Positions 1 through 9,055 of a DNA stretch of 64,000 nucleotides are shown here, one piece after another. How positions within the stretch are numbered: position 1 is the stretch's first letter; every line of letters starts with the position of its first letter. The position numbers and the translations under genes were made by a program. Source of the stretch: DAIOEK01 sp964648485. Its GTDB lineage: Bacteria > Chloroflexota > Anaerolineae > Anaerolineales > Anaerolineaceae. The notes beneath the pieces were generated by a model. The model had not been told where the DNA came from, did not search any database, and saw only the letters and a program-made list of their open reading frames with translations. Location of the stretch: contig CAZYOF010000009.1 in NCBI GenBank assembly GCA_964648485.1, forward strand, positions 1-64,000. Direction: 5' to 3'.

Positions 1-129
1 TGGGGGTTTTATCCAAATTCTCCAATTTGACTGATTTGGCGACGTGGAATCCGGGCAAAATATTGTCAACTGGTCACCCAGATGAGACAATCAACCATCG
101 CATCATCCAACCTGAACGGGAGAACACCA

Positions 130-930
130 ATGATTGAAAACCAGTTACCTAACTCTTTGGAATCACTTGCCATTAAACATAGAGCAAGTTTGATTCCATC
201 CCGGCGTGTTTGGGGAATGCTGATCCTTCGCTCCTTTATCACTTTTAGTTTTTTACTTCTCCTGGCTCTTGTTTTTCATTTCGCGGGGGTAGATAACCCA
301 ATCAAGGCATCCTCAGCCTGGTGGCTCTGGTTTGTAACATTGGCGGGAGTCGTCTGCATCGTATTGATGTCACATTTTGGTCAAAAAGAAGGTCTCCGCT
401 TAAGAGATATCTACAATCTCAATAAGTCATCCTGGAAAGGCGATTTGTTGTGGCTTTTGGTTGGCTTGGCGGTTACAGCTTTAGTCGCACAGGCACCCGG
501 AACATGGCTGGCACAAAGGCTATGGGATGACCCCAATTACCCGAATACGCTGCTGATTCAACCGCTTCCGCTGGCAGCGATCAATCCTTTGTTTGTGCTG
601 ATGCCCATCATACACGGATTTGCCGAATTGCCCATCTACTGGGGATACGTGGGACCTCGTTTGCGCGCCGCAGGCATGAACCGTTGGCTGGTTATTCTCA
701 TCGTCGGATTTGTTCTCTCCATCCAGCATATGTTCTTTTCATTTCAGTTGGATTGGCGCTATGATCTTTGGCTGGCAATAAAATTCTTTCCCTTTGCCCT
801 GTGGACAGGCGTCCTGATTGACCGTCGCCCGACAGTCTTGCCATATATGATGGCAATCCATATCCTGATGGATGCCATGCTCCCGGTTTTGGTTTTTCTG
901 GTATCAACCGGGAGACCATTGAGTATGTAA
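130..930 (+). CDS. CPBP-like integral membrane protein with degenerate motifs
   Basis: A 266-residue membrane protein with about seven hydrophobic segments. The C-terminal half resembles the CPBP (CAAX protease/bacteriocin-processing) fold: an AELPIYWGYVGPRL segment sits where EExxxR is expected, followed by FVLSIQH (FxxxH-like) and HILMD (HxxxN/D-like). The first motif has one Glu instead of the usual Glu pair, so protease activity is doubtful. An upstream ATG at 82 is open in frame, but the ATG at 130 has GGGAG about eight bases before it and is preferred. It converges with the minus-strand gene that follows and has no partner on its own strand. The family assignment is an inference from motif order. 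Confidence 0.7.
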   Translation: MIENQLPNSLESLAIKHRASLIPSRRVWGMLILRSFITFSFLLLLALVFHFAGVDNPIKASSAWWLWFVTLAGVVCIVLMSHFGQKEGLRLRDIYNLNKSSWKGDLLWLLVGLAVTALVAQAPGTWLAQRLWDDPNYPNTLLIQPLPLAAINPLFVLMPIIHGFAELPIYWGYVGPRLRAAGMNRWLVILIVGFVLSIQHMFFSFQLDWRYDLWLAIKFFPFALWTGVLIDRRPTVLPYMMAIHILMDAMLPVLVFLVSTGRPLSM

Positions 931-943
931 AACTAGCTTTCCT

Positions 944-1576
944 TTAATAATCCGGATACAACCCGCCCGTGGATTCCATCCAATCGGCTATGCGCTCGAC
1001 CGCTGCAGATATATGATTGTCTGAGATATCCACTTCGAGCAGAGGTAGAGTTGATTCAGAAACGAGCCTTCGCATCAGAACCTGTTCCTGATGGAAATAA
1101 CCCAGGTCATCATACTGACCCGGATTCCCCGACACTTTGAGCCTTTCTTCTCTGGCGGCAGCAAAAGACTCTTCAGAACGGGTAAGGAATACCAGCCTGA
1201 ACCCGATCGCGCGCAGACGATCCTCCAGCCAGCGAAAGTCATAATCTTTACCATACCGGGTGAGCTGGAAAGCCCTCGTGGAGATGTGAAATCGATCAAT
1301 TATCCACGAATAGTACTTCTGCAATTCAAACAATTTCACCCAGGTTGCGTATGTTTCCAGCGCCAGGCTTTCTTCCTGCGGTTCAAAGTTGATCATCCCC
1401 CTGCCCCACGGGAAATCAGTAAAAGCACACCATTCAGCAGAGATCAGTGGAGAGTGGTACCTGTATTTTCTCGGTCCAACGATACGTGGATGTTCATTGA
1501 GAGCAAAGGCGATTTCTGTTTTGAAGGTCAGTCGGGTGCCTTCCAGAATAATTTTTGGACAAAGTTTATTAGACAT
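944..1576 (-). CDS. P-loop nucleoside/thymidylate-kinase-like protein, degenerate Walker A
   Basis: A 210-residue soluble protein. The N-terminus (ILEGTRLTFKTEIAFAL) looks like the LEGxxGxGKST strand-loop of thymidylate or deoxynucleoside kinases but lacks the Gly-Lys-Ser/Thr core. Further on, a DRFHIS segment resembles the DR motif, and a helix-rich RLxAIGFRLVFLTRS region resembles the kinase lid area. This could be a kinase-fold protein with altered or lost phosphate binding. Its start overlaps the stop of the nitroreductase-fold gene upstream by 8 bases, so the two are probably translationally coupled. Function unknown; the kinase resemblance is by eye only. Confidence 0.65.
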   Translation of the reverse strand: MSNKLCPKIILEGTRLTFKTEIAFALNEHPRIVGPRKYRYHSPLISAEWCAFTDFPWGRGMINFEPQEESLALETYATWVKLFELQKYYSWIIDRFHISTRAFQLTRYGKDYDFRWLEDRLRAIGFRLVFLTRSEESFAAAREERLKVSGNPGQYDDLGYFHQEQVLMRRLVSESTLPLLEVDISDNHISAAVERIADWMESTGGLYPDY

Positions 1577-2066
1577 TTTGTTTTCCTGTCAATTCAAGAT
1601 TATCTGTGGGCGTAATGCAAACCAGGGCGATCTTTTGAGCATAACTCATTAAATCTTCTCGTTGCGGAGGAATTGGTACACCACCCGACCGCATGATTGT
1701 TCCTACCATGCGGGGATGTTTTTTATAGCGATATTCCAGAAAATCTGCCTTCTTTTCGATACCGGAGATAATTTCAGCCGTCCCGTTAAAGCGCTTTGAT
1801 TTCACGCGGATTTTAATCTGTGGATTAGAAAGAATATTCTGATACCAGTCGGATTTTTCCCCGAGGGCAGCAGCAACATAGAAGCAGCCTTCAATCTCTT
1901 CATATTGCAGGGGTGTGATTCGTTCTTTCCCGCTTTTTCTGCCAATAGTTGTCAACAGCAGAACCAATTTGCCAATCAACGGTCCCAGTCCAATGGTATA
2001 AGCAATTTGTGGCGGCATATGGATGAAGTGGAGAATCCCTTTTGGAACCTTATGTAGAATTGTCAT
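1569..2066 (-). CDS. Nitroreductase-fold deazaflavin (F420)-dependent oxidoreductase family protein
   Basis: A 165-residue protein of the DUF385/DDN-type split beta-barrel family. Visible hallmarks are the TTIGRKSGKERITPLQYEE segment (family signature TxGRkSGkxRxxPL), FYVAAALGEKSDWYQNILSNP (family signature V.S.GG....P.W..NL.ANP) and a C-terminal helical tail. Family members bind F420 or other deazaflavin or flavin cofactors and reduce nitro or quinone compounds; the actual substrate cannot be told from sequence. It is the first gene of a two-gene unit with the P-loop protein (8-base overlap). Length is slightly above the usual 130-150 residues because of the C-terminal extension. Confidence 0.85.
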   Translation of the reverse strand: MTILHKVPKGILHFIHMPPQIAYTIGLGPLIGKLVLLLTTIGRKSGKERITPLQYEEIEGCFYVAAALGEKSDWYQNILSNPQIKIRVKSKRFNGTAEIISGIEKKADFLEYRYKKHPRMVGTIMRSGGVPIPPQREDLMSYAQKIALVCITPTDNLELTGKQNV

Positions 2067-2180
2067 GTTTTACCCCATAATTCTGCCGGGTAGCTGACTG
2101 GATCAACCGGGCAGTTGCGCTTCTACCCTGATACCATACAGATTCCTTGATATATAAGAATATATCCCTAATTTATTGCG

Positions 2181-3959
2181 TTATCTCAACGGCCACAACA
2201 GCGGGGCGAGTGTGATCGCTATCAGATATACCACTACTGTTAGCAAACCTCCCACCTTGAAAAAATCCAGAAAGCGGTAGCGTCCGGGACCGTAAACCAT
2301 TAAACAGGCGGGTTCCAGTGGGGTCAGGTAGGAGGTGCTCGCGGCGATGGCGATCATCATCGCAAAGGTCCGCGGATTCAAACCCAATTGCACCGCGGTT
2401 TGCAGCGCGATCGGGATAACAACAGCCGCAGCAGCCTGGTTGGACATGGGCTGGGTCAGTAGCACGGTCAGCATAAAAAAGCCTGATAACAACCAGATTG
2501 GATTCATTCCTCCCACAAGCATGGTCAGACGTTCAGCAAGAAATTCGGCTGTGCCAGTGTATTGCATGGCTGTCCCCAGAGATAACATGCAGCCCAGTAA
2601 AATAATCACCCGCCATTCCACCCGGCGGTAAGCATCTTCTGGCGAGATACAGCGTGTCACGAACATTAAAAATGCCCCCGCCAACATCGCTACCGGGAGA
2701 GGAATGATATTTAAAGAACCCAGTATCAGTGCGCCAACAAAAATCGATAATACTTTCAGTGCCCGGGTTCGGTTAAATCTTTGAACATGGACCATCCCCA
2801 GTACATCAAAAGTGTTTTCCGCCTCTAAATCGACAATCTGCTTTGAATTACCCTGAACCAGCAAAACATCCCCCATCTGCAGACGCGTTTCAGCGATCTT
2901 TGAATAGATCACCCCGGAACGGCGATAGATTGCCAGAATCTGAACCTGGTAGCGATCACGCATCTGCAAACCTTTGGGCGTACGCCCGATAAAAGGTGAA
3001 CTGGGTAATAAGAATACTTCAGCCAGACGTAAACCATCTCCTTGCAGGTCACCATCAGAAAACTTAGCATCCGCCTGGATAGCAATTCCCACAACATCTT
3101 TGATTTTCAGGATGGATTGGGATGATCCCTCCACCAATAATGCATCTGATTCTTTAAGAACGGTATCAGCTGCGGGGTCTAACAAACGTTTCCCCCGGCG
3201 GATAATTGCCAGTACCACAAGATCAAAATTACGCCCTAGATCTGCCTGTGCAAGACTCCGCCCCACAAGTGGAGATCCAGGCAAGATTCGCAATTCCGCC
3301 AGAAAAGGACGTAAATTAAAAGTATCCGTCAGCGTTCCGGGTATTTTATGGGTTGGGATCAAGCGCTGCCCGATGATCAACATATATAAAATGCCGATCA
3401 GTAGAATAGGCAAGCCTACAGGTGTCATCTCAAACATACCCATTGGCTTTAACCCCGCTTGTGTCATCAACCCGCTAACAACAACATTGGTGGAGGTACT
3501 GATCAAAGTCATTGAACTCGCCAGGATCGCAGCAAAAGCCATTGGCATAAGCAATCTGGACGCGTTCATTTTGGTCCGTTGACTGAGTCCCATAATCACA
3601 GGCATAAAAAATGCGGCGGCGGCGGTGTTATTGATCATTGCGCTCAATCCGCCAACAGCCAGCATGATTGCTGTGAGCAAGCTTTTGGGATGAGCACTGG
3701 TGAACTGGAGCAGTTTCTGACCAACCACTTCCACAATCCCTGTCCGTACCATTGCGGCGGTCATTACGAGTATCCCAAGCATCAGCATGACTGTGTCGCT
3801 GCCAAACCCGGAAAACGCCTTTTCAACCGGCACAAGACCCAGTACAGTCAACGCGATCAAAACCCCCAGTGCGGTTACATCTGGAGGGAGCCATTCTGAG
3901 GAAAATAAAAACAGCGCAATGACGAGGATGATGAGAAGTAAAAGAATGGACAAAGTCAT
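2181..3959 (-). CDS. SLC13/DASS-type permease with two TrkA_C (RCK_C) domains
   Basis: A 592-residue inner-membrane transporter. Hydrophobic blocks at about residues 1-200 and 400-592 frame two cytoplasmic RCK_C/TrkA_C-like domains (about 215-300 and 305-385; motifs SPLVGRSLAQADL and SPFIGRTPKGLQM). The N-terminal membrane half contains the NNTAAAAFFMPV segment and the C-terminal half MSNQAAAAVVIPIAL, the paired SNN/T-type motifs that bind Na+ and substrate in SLC13 carriers. Members move dicarboxylates, citrate or sulfate; the TrkA_C domains may sense a ligand. A second, divergent copy lies just upstream on the same strand. Substrate not determinable. Confidence 0.9.
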   Translation of the reverse strand: MTLSILLLLIILVIALFLFSSEWLPPDVTALGVLIALTVLGLVPVEKAFSGFGSDTVMLMLGILVMTAAMVRTGIVEVVGQKLLQFTSAHPKSLLTAIMLAVGGLSAMINNTAAAAFFMPVIMGLSQRTKMNASRLLMPMAFAAILASSMTLISTSTNVVVSGLMTQAGLKPMGMFEMTPVGLPILLIGILYMLIIGQRLIPTHKIPGTLTDTFNLRPFLAELRILPGSPLVGRSLAQADLGRNFDLVVLAIIRRGKRLLDPAADTVLKESDALLVEGSSQSILKIKDVVGIAIQADAKFSDGDLQGDGLRLAEVFLLPSSPFIGRTPKGLQMRDRYQVQILAIYRRSGVIYSKIAETRLQMGDVLLVQGNSKQIVDLEAENTFDVLGMVHVQRFNRTRALKVLSIFVGALILGSLNIIPLPVAMLAGAFLMFVTRCISPEDAYRRVEWRVIILLGCMLSLGTAMQYTGTAEFLAERLTMLVGGMNPIWLLSGFFMLTVLLTQPMSNQAAAAVVIPIALQTAVQLGLNPRTFAMMIAIAASTSYLTPLEPACLMVYGPGRYRFLDFFKVGGLLTVVVYLIAITLAPLLWPLR

Positions 3960-4078
3960 TTTGTGAGCACTCCAAAACTACCACTACGCATTATCACAGG
4001 GAAATATAACTTCAATAATATGATTGCCGGATTTTCCATTATGCAATTGATTATAAGGGAACAGCACCATTTAACGCA

Positions 4079-5854
4079 TTACAAAGCCCAGAAATACAGA
4101 ATCAGGGGGGTGGCAACAATGACAACGATAACCTCCAGAATCAATCCCATTCTCCAGTAATCCCCAAACTTATATCCTCCGGGTCCCATCACCAGTGTGT
4201 TGGATTGATGACCAATGGGGGTTAAAAAGGCGCAGGATGCACCAATGGCTATTGCAATCAGGAACGGATCAATCTGTACCCCCAGCCCCTGAGCAATTCG
4301 TATTCCGATTGGTGCCATTAAGACAACCGCCGCTGCATTGTTGATAATATCTGAGAGGAACATTGTTGCGACCAGAACGATAATCAGGGTCCCTTCCGGC
4401 GGCAACCATCTGGATACCCCCAGAATTGAGCTGGCAATCAGCTGGGCTCCACCGGTGCTTTCCAGCGCTTCTCCAACCGGAATCATCGCACCCAGTAGAA
4501 TGATGATCGGCCAATCAATGCTTTCATATGCCTCTTTCAAAGAGACAATCTTCGTGACCAGCATCACCACAACAGCAGCCACAAAAGAGATTGCAGCGGG
4601 CAACCAACCCAATGCTGCCACAAGCAAAGCAGCGATAAATATTCCCAGCGAGACCAGCATCTGGCGGGAATGCCCGATTCGTAATCCTCTTCCGGCAAGT
4701 GGCAGACAACCCAGCGCATCCACAACCTCAGTTGAAGTTTCCACGTGGCTTTGCAGGAGGAGTACATCTCCATTACGGAACCGGATTCGATCCAAACGGT
4801 TGCGAAGCACCCTTCCCTGGCGGGATATCGCCAGTAGATTGATGCCATAATTTGCCCTAAGATTCAGGCTTCGTGCAGTCCCGCCCAGCATCTGCGAATC
4901 TGGCATGATGACCGCTTCAAGCAGGATTACCTCCTCTGATTCCAGGTCCGTTTTGCCAATTGTCTTACTGCCAACCAGTTCAAGGTCATCGCTTGCGACC
5001 AGTTTTTTTATGTTTTCAGCATCTGCGCTCAGGATGAGGATATCATTTTCCTTTAGCTTGATGAGAGCCGATGGTTCCATTCGGCGCTCCCCATCACGCA
5101 CCAAACCAATAATATTAGCTTCCGTTTTTGAAAAGATATTCACTTCGCGCAATCTTTTTCCACTTAAAACAGATCCCGGAGTTAAGCGTACTTCGGTAAT
5201 ATAGTTTTCTATGTCGAAAAGATTTTCTGTTTTCGCCTTACTCCGCCGCTTTGGAATTAACCGCCAGCCTATCAGAGAGACAAAAAGGATTCCAGCAACC
5301 GCGACCCCCGCCCCTACGGGTGAAAAATCAAACATACTGAATGATTCTGCGCCGGTTTGATGACGGAAGGAAGAAATGAGAATATTGGGCGGGGTACCGA
5401 TGAGGGTGGTCATTCCTCCCAAAAGTGAAGCAAATGCCAGAGGCATCAATAAAGCTGAGGGGGAAATATTTTTTTTATGAGAAAGCTGCAATACAACCGG
5501 CAGGAGCAGCGCGAGCGCGCCCACATTATTCATGAATGCAGAGAGGAATGCCACAATACCGGTGAGAACCAGTAACTGAATGGTGATGCCCCCCTTCAGC
5601 TTTTCAAGATGCTGTCCTATCCAATCTACAATACCTGAATTTTGTAAACCCTTACTCAATACCAGAACTGCCGCCACGGTAATCACCGCCGTGTTACTAA
5701 AACCGCTAAATGCTCTATTCGTGGGGATCAAACCCGTAATTGTCACGATCAGCAGCGCGATTAAAGCCACAACATCATACCGCCACCTTCCAGTAATAAA
5801 CAGGATCATGGTGACAAGCAGTGTTCCGAAGATTATCCATTGATCAATTGTCAT
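4079..5854 (-). CDS. SLC13/DASS-type permease with two TrkA_C domains (paralogue)
   Basis: A 591-residue relative of the neighbouring permease with the same layout: membrane block, two TrkA_C-like domains (motifs SVLSGKRLREVNI and SQMLGGTARSLNL), membrane block. SLC13-type motifs are MNNVGALALLLPV near residue 108 and IINNAAAVVLMAPI near residue 507. The copies are clearly divergent, so this is an old duplication or two separate acquisitions and not a recent tandem copy. A GGAG sequence lies upstream of the ATG. About 120 bases separate it from the downstream copy. Substrate is unknown; dicarboxylate or sulfate are family possibilities. Confidence 0.9.
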   Translation of the reverse strand: MTIDQWIIFGTLLVTMILFITGRWRYDVVALIALLIVTITGLIPTNRAFSGFSNTAVITVAAVLVLSKGLQNSGIVDWIGQHLEKLKGGITIQLLVLTGIVAFLSAFMNNVGALALLLPVVLQLSHKKNISPSALLMPLAFASLLGGMTTLIGTPPNILISSFRHQTGAESFSMFDFSPVGAGVAVAGILFVSLIGWRLIPKRRSKAKTENLFDIENYITEVRLTPGSVLSGKRLREVNIFSKTEANIIGLVRDGERRMEPSALIKLKENDILILSADAENIKKLVASDDLELVGSKTIGKTDLESEEVILLEAVIMPDSQMLGGTARSLNLRANYGINLLAISRQGRVLRNRLDRIRFRNGDVLLLQSHVETSTEVVDALGCLPLAGRGLRIGHSRQMLVSLGIFIAALLVAALGWLPAAISFVAAVVVMLVTKIVSLKEAYESIDWPIIILLGAMIPVGEALESTGGAQLIASSILGVSRWLPPEGTLIIVLVATMFLSDIINNAAAVVLMAPIGIRIAQGLGVQIDPFLIAIAIGASCAFLTPIGHQSNTLVMGPGGYKFGDYWRMGLILEVIVVIVATPLILYFWAL

Positions 5855-5912
5855 CAGTTAATTCTCCAGAATAATTAAAGCATGTCAAATTGAAGATGGA
5901 GAATGGCTATCT

Positions 5913-6392
5913 TTATGATTGAAGCAGATCAAAATGTTCACGATGATGTTCAAGTGAACCGGTCAATACATCCGCCAGCGCATATTCGGGTAACCAGGGG
6001 TACTTACCCGTTTTGAACAAATCTTCTTCCTGCAGCAGAGAACAGAGGGAAATAAAATGTTCGAACCCCGTGCGCCACAGGGTGAAGATCTCCTGCCAGG
6101 AGTTGGAAAGATACATCTGAAATATTTGTTCATTATCCTGATCGACATCATCTGTGTCTGGCTGCGAACTTATCAACCATGGGGGGATGATGGGATCATG
6201 TCCCTGAATAGCGGCTTCCAGCCTGGCAATAGATAATTGCTGCCAGGCAAACAAATGCGCCACTTTATCTTTGGTCGAAAGACTCTCTCCGGGCAGGTAT
6301 CGGGTCAATTCATCCTCAGCGAACCCCTGCAAGAGAATCAGCCATCGGGAGTATTCTTTCTTAAGTTCCTCAATTAATTCATTTTTGTTCAT
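5913..6392 (-). CDS. ClbS/DfsB-like (DinB-superfamily) four-helix-bundle protein
   Basis: A 159-residue helical protein resembling the ClbS/DfsB (DUF1706) branch of the DinB-like superfamily: N-terminal helix with a Trp/Leu face (EYSRWLILLQGF), a KDKVAHLFAWQQ segment, and a C-terminal HHREHFDLL metal-binding-like motif. ClbS is a cyclopropane hydrolase that protects against colibactin; most homologues have no known role. The ATG at 6392 follows the TGA of the upstream gene by two bases, so translation is probably coupled. Last gene of an apparent three-gene operon with the duplicated DTG protein and a small membrane protein. Confidence 0.8.
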   Translation of the reverse strand: MNKNELIEELKKEYSRWLILLQGFAEDELTRYLPGESLSTKDKVAHLFAWQQLSIARLEAAIQGHDPIIPPWLISSQPDTDDVDQDNEQIFQMYLSNSWQEIFTLWRTGFEHFISLCSLLQEEDLFKTGKYPWLPEYALADVLTGSLEHHREHFDLLQS

Positions 6393-6394
6393 GT

Positions 6395-6769
6395 TCACAT
6401 CTTAGTTAAGGTTTTGTTTAATCCGGCATGCAGATGCCGTATTTGCCTGGTAATCACATTATCGTGCCCAACCCAATTGCTGTGCGCTACGGCAGTCTGA
6501 ATCACAGAAAGGACAACACCCAGAATCACGAATATCCATTGTAAGGTTCGATCACCAGTTAATGCCATGCCACCAGCCAGTAGAATAATTATCAACGCAA
6601 AAAAGAAAAACAACCAGATTGCCTGTCCGGTTCCAGTTCTTGCCATCATCCGACGTGCCAGTGGGTTAGTTTCTGCGCTAACAGATTTAATCCGCTTAAT
6701 GGTTGAAAACGCATCAAAAAATTTCGTAACAACCAGTAGAAGAATTACCAGACCGACCCAGACTGCCAC
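6395..6769 (-). CDS. Small membrane protein, DUF5658-like
   Basis: A short protein with about three membrane segments and the pattern FFDAFSTIKRIKSVSAETNPLARRMM, reminiscent of DUF5658-type proteins, which carry D..ST and E.NP motifs between helices. The frame is open further upstream, but that part overlaps the protease gene in another reading frame and looks non-coding. A GTG at 6769, one base after the TAA of the upstream gene and preceded by an AAAGG site, gives a 124-residue protein starting directly with a membrane helix. An ATG at 6811 is the alternative. Function unknown; middle gene of a coupled three-gene unit. Confidence 0.6.
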   Translation of the reverse strand: MAVWVGLVILLLVVTKFFDAFSTIKRIKSVSAETNPLARRMMARTGTGQAIWLFFFFALIIILLAGGMALTGDRTLQWIFVILGVVLSVIQTAVAHSNWVGHDNVITRQIRHLHAGLNKTLTKM

Positions 6770-6770
6770 A

Positions 6771-7448
6771 TTAATACCTTTCAAAACATATTTGTGACTT
6801 CCGGGGGGCATACAGCATTTTATGGGTATCGAATATTTCTGTACCCAGTATTCCCTGTACATTTGCTGAGAGCAGGGTTGTTTCGAGTAACTCGGGTAAA
6901 TTTCCAAAACATAAATCAAATACGGCATTTCCAACCTTCAGCTGTAATTGATAGGTGGATGTGGAAAAAGTTCCGTAATCGGGATAAAAATCTTCCTCCC
7001 GACCCGAGGGCTGCATGGAGTTTGTCAGGCTGGTGGATAAGTATGAAATCTTGGCGCCCGTATCAAGAAATAATTTAACCTGTTTATCCCCGATGGAACC
7101 AAGGACAATGGGGATCCCCAGAAAATTTTCAATGGCTACCGGATCGCTATTGAGTGAAATCGGTTCTACTGAGAATCCAATGGATCTGGATGCCGGATCA
7201 ATGATGACATCAAACTGGTTCAAGATATCCACTCCGATCATTGCGTCCAGCGGAGAGCCAACATTCTTACTGAGTGAATCCAGCGTAATTCCAAGATACT
7301 GATCCACCACGGATATCGATAATCCGGCAAATTGAAAAGGTGAAACTGATGAGATGCTCGCAGGCGCACCGGTATCCATTAAGTATTTGTGATTCTGAGT
7401 TCCAATAATAATATGTCCATTCACCAGTTCATAATCATATGTATTCAT
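6771..7448 (-). CDS. Retropepsin-like aspartic protease with two DTG lobes
   Basis: A 225-residue protein built from two similar halves. Each half has an aspartic-protease active-site triplet (YLMDTGAPASI near residue 23 and LFLDTGAKISY near residue 128), followed some 50-70 residues later by an Ile-Leu-Gly-type partner strand (MIGVDILNQFDVIID and ILGTEIFDTHKMLY). Single-lobe retropepsins dimerise to pair two DTG loops; here one chain has both, as in pepsin but at much smaller size. There is no signal peptide, so the enzyme would act in the cytoplasm. First gene of an operon with a small membrane protein and a ClbS-like protein. Catalytic activity is inferred. Confidence 0.8.
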   Translation of the reverse strand: MNTYDYELVNGHIIIGTQNHKYLMDTGAPASISSVSPFQFAGLSISVVDQYLGITLDSLSKNVGSPLDAMIGVDILNQFDVIIDPASRSIGFSVEPISLNSDPVAIENFLGIPIVLGSIGDKQVKLFLDTGAKISYLSTSLTNSMQPSGREEDFYPDYGTFSTSTYQLQLKVGNAVFDLCFGNLPELLETTLLSANVQGILGTEIFDTHKMLYAPRKSQICFERY

Positions 7449-7565
7449 ACGAAATCCTCATGCTGTTCACGCCAAAAGCAGTTAACCACATTATGGCATA
7501 CTTTTTAACCATCTTCAAAAAAATATTCCAGCTTATGGTTAATATCAAGTATTTGACTGATCGCA

Positions 7566-9038
7566 CTACTGGGCTATCTGCCAGACATGTACCACCGGTT
7601 TGGCTTCATCCGCAAAAAGTTCCAGAATGTATAAAATCCCGTTTTCGCGATCGTACGCCACATCTCCAATTCGATATCTGCGCTGATTCCCCCACCCGAG
7701 GTTGAGATTCTCCCACTCTGGTGGATTCAGGTAGAGAAAGTCATCGATATCAATGGATAGATAAGGCTGCACCTGCCATGGTTGCAGTTCCTTCATTACC
7801 ACCCGGGCAAGGTCCACCGGATCGTACAGAATCAACTGGGCATCAAACCGGTTCGACCACCATCCCCGGTTAGAAATACAGGTGCCAAGATCTGCATCGC
7901 AGCATCCATGCAAATCCTTATCGGCGCAAAAGCCGCCAGCGCTGGTCCGACACATTCTTTCGAACCCGTCCGCATGATGATCCACACAGACATTTGCTTC
8001 TCCATCTGGATGCATATACCCATACCAGAACATATCACCATTACTCTTTGTTCCTGCGAACAACACGGCGCTCTTTCCGCTTTCCGTTGTTATCCAGGCG
8101 CCGCCTTCCCATTCATCCGCATGCTGGTAACCTGTCATCGCTTTCGTAAACTCCTCGGTTTCGTAGGCGGTCTCATAGTGGATCAGCTCAATTTCCTGCA
8201 GGGTTGTGCCATCGGGATACGCACTGCCATCATCCTGCCAGGGGCGGATGGCAAACAGCGAAGGACCCATTCCTCCCATGCCCCCATCCCTCATCCTTCC
8301 GGTAGCCAGATACCTGCCCCCAAGATACTGATCCGCCCAGTCTGATGGAATCTCAAACATGTAGCCATTCGTGCTGTATGGATCCTGTTTTCCAACAGAC
8401 CAGAACCCGCGCACGGATAATTTCTTTAGATTTGGCTCAAACCAGCCATGGGTTGGAAAAACATCAGATTGGAGGTGCTGCCCCCAGGCAAAATGAATCC
8501 TGGGTCCGGTTTGGGGGTTGTTCAAGTAAGCCATTCCAACCCGTGGTATCTCCTCCAGATCGGTAAAAGACCCCTCCAACACATTGGAAAAATCCTGAAT
8601 GAAATCTGCACGATTGAGCTCATCCAGATTCCGCGAGATGACCGCAGGAGGGATGTTAATTTCTGCAACCTGGCTGCCATCTGCGAGACCGCCATAGGCA
8701 ATCCGGTCATGCCCCATGATGAATAATGAGCCGGGATAACCATCCATCTCGCCATGAATATCTCCATCGGGATTAAAGGTCATGGCATTCCCGCCATAGG
8801 CAAATGTTTCTGGTGGATCCGATTCTCCCGGTAGTCGAAAAGCCCCCATATACTGAAAATCTACCATTGAAAGGGTCTCGTCGTTAGGGATGGCGCTGCT
8901 TACCGGAACTGCTGTTGATTGCTCAGGAGGCTGTTCCGTAGGCATGGATGGGGAACCCGCCGGTATCCCCACCGTACAGCCAAGGGTCAGGAATAGAATA
9001 CCGGCAATTGTTTTTCTAAGGTTCTGTTTGGTCATCAT
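7566..9038 (-). CDS. Secreted lipoprotein of unknown function
   Basis: A 490-residue lipoprotein. The start chosen (ATG 9038, or the adjacent ATG 9035) gives a signal peptide with lipobox LTLGC, a Pro/Ser/Thr-rich linker, and then a large globular domain. The domain has repeated beta-strand-like Trp/Gly/Asp-rich segments and a Cys-rich insert (CVDHHADGFERMC, then GFCADKDLHGCCDADLGTC). The end reads IGDVAYDRENGILYILE, typical of propeller-like blades. Upstream in-frame sequence overlaps the preceding SGNH gene and is unlikely to be coding. It lies about 20 bases after that gene and is probably co-transcribed. I do not recognise the family. Confidence 0.75.
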   Translation of the reverse strand: MMTKQNLRKTIAGILFLTLGCTVGIPAGSPSMPTEQPPEQSTAVPVSSAIPNDETLSMVDFQYMGAFRLPGESDPPETFAYGGNAMTFNPDGDIHGEMDGYPGSLFIMGHDRIAYGGLADGSQVAEINIPPAVISRNLDELNRADFIQDFSNVLEGSFTDLEEIPRVGMAYLNNPQTGPRIHFAWGQHLQSDVFPTHGWFEPNLKKLSVRGFWSVGKQDPYSTNGYMFEIPSDWADQYLGGRYLATGRMRDGGMGGMGPSLFAIRPWQDDGSAYPDGTTLQEIELIHYETAYETEEFTKAMTGYQHADEWEGGAWITTESGKSAVLFAGTKSNGDMFWYGYMHPDGEANVCVDHHADGFERMCRTSAGGFCADKDLHGCCDADLGTCISNRGWWSNRFDAQLILYDPVDLARVVMKELQPWQVQPYLSIDIDDFLYLNPPEWENLNLGWGNQRRYRIGDVAYDRENGILYILELFADEAKPVVHVWQIAQ

Positions 9039-9055
9039 GGCTGATGCACCATTTT

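Noticed and set aside
6770..6934. N-terminal extension of the small membrane protein
   Set aside because: The sequence overlaps the duplicated DTG protein gene in another frame and lacks hydrophobic or conserved features.
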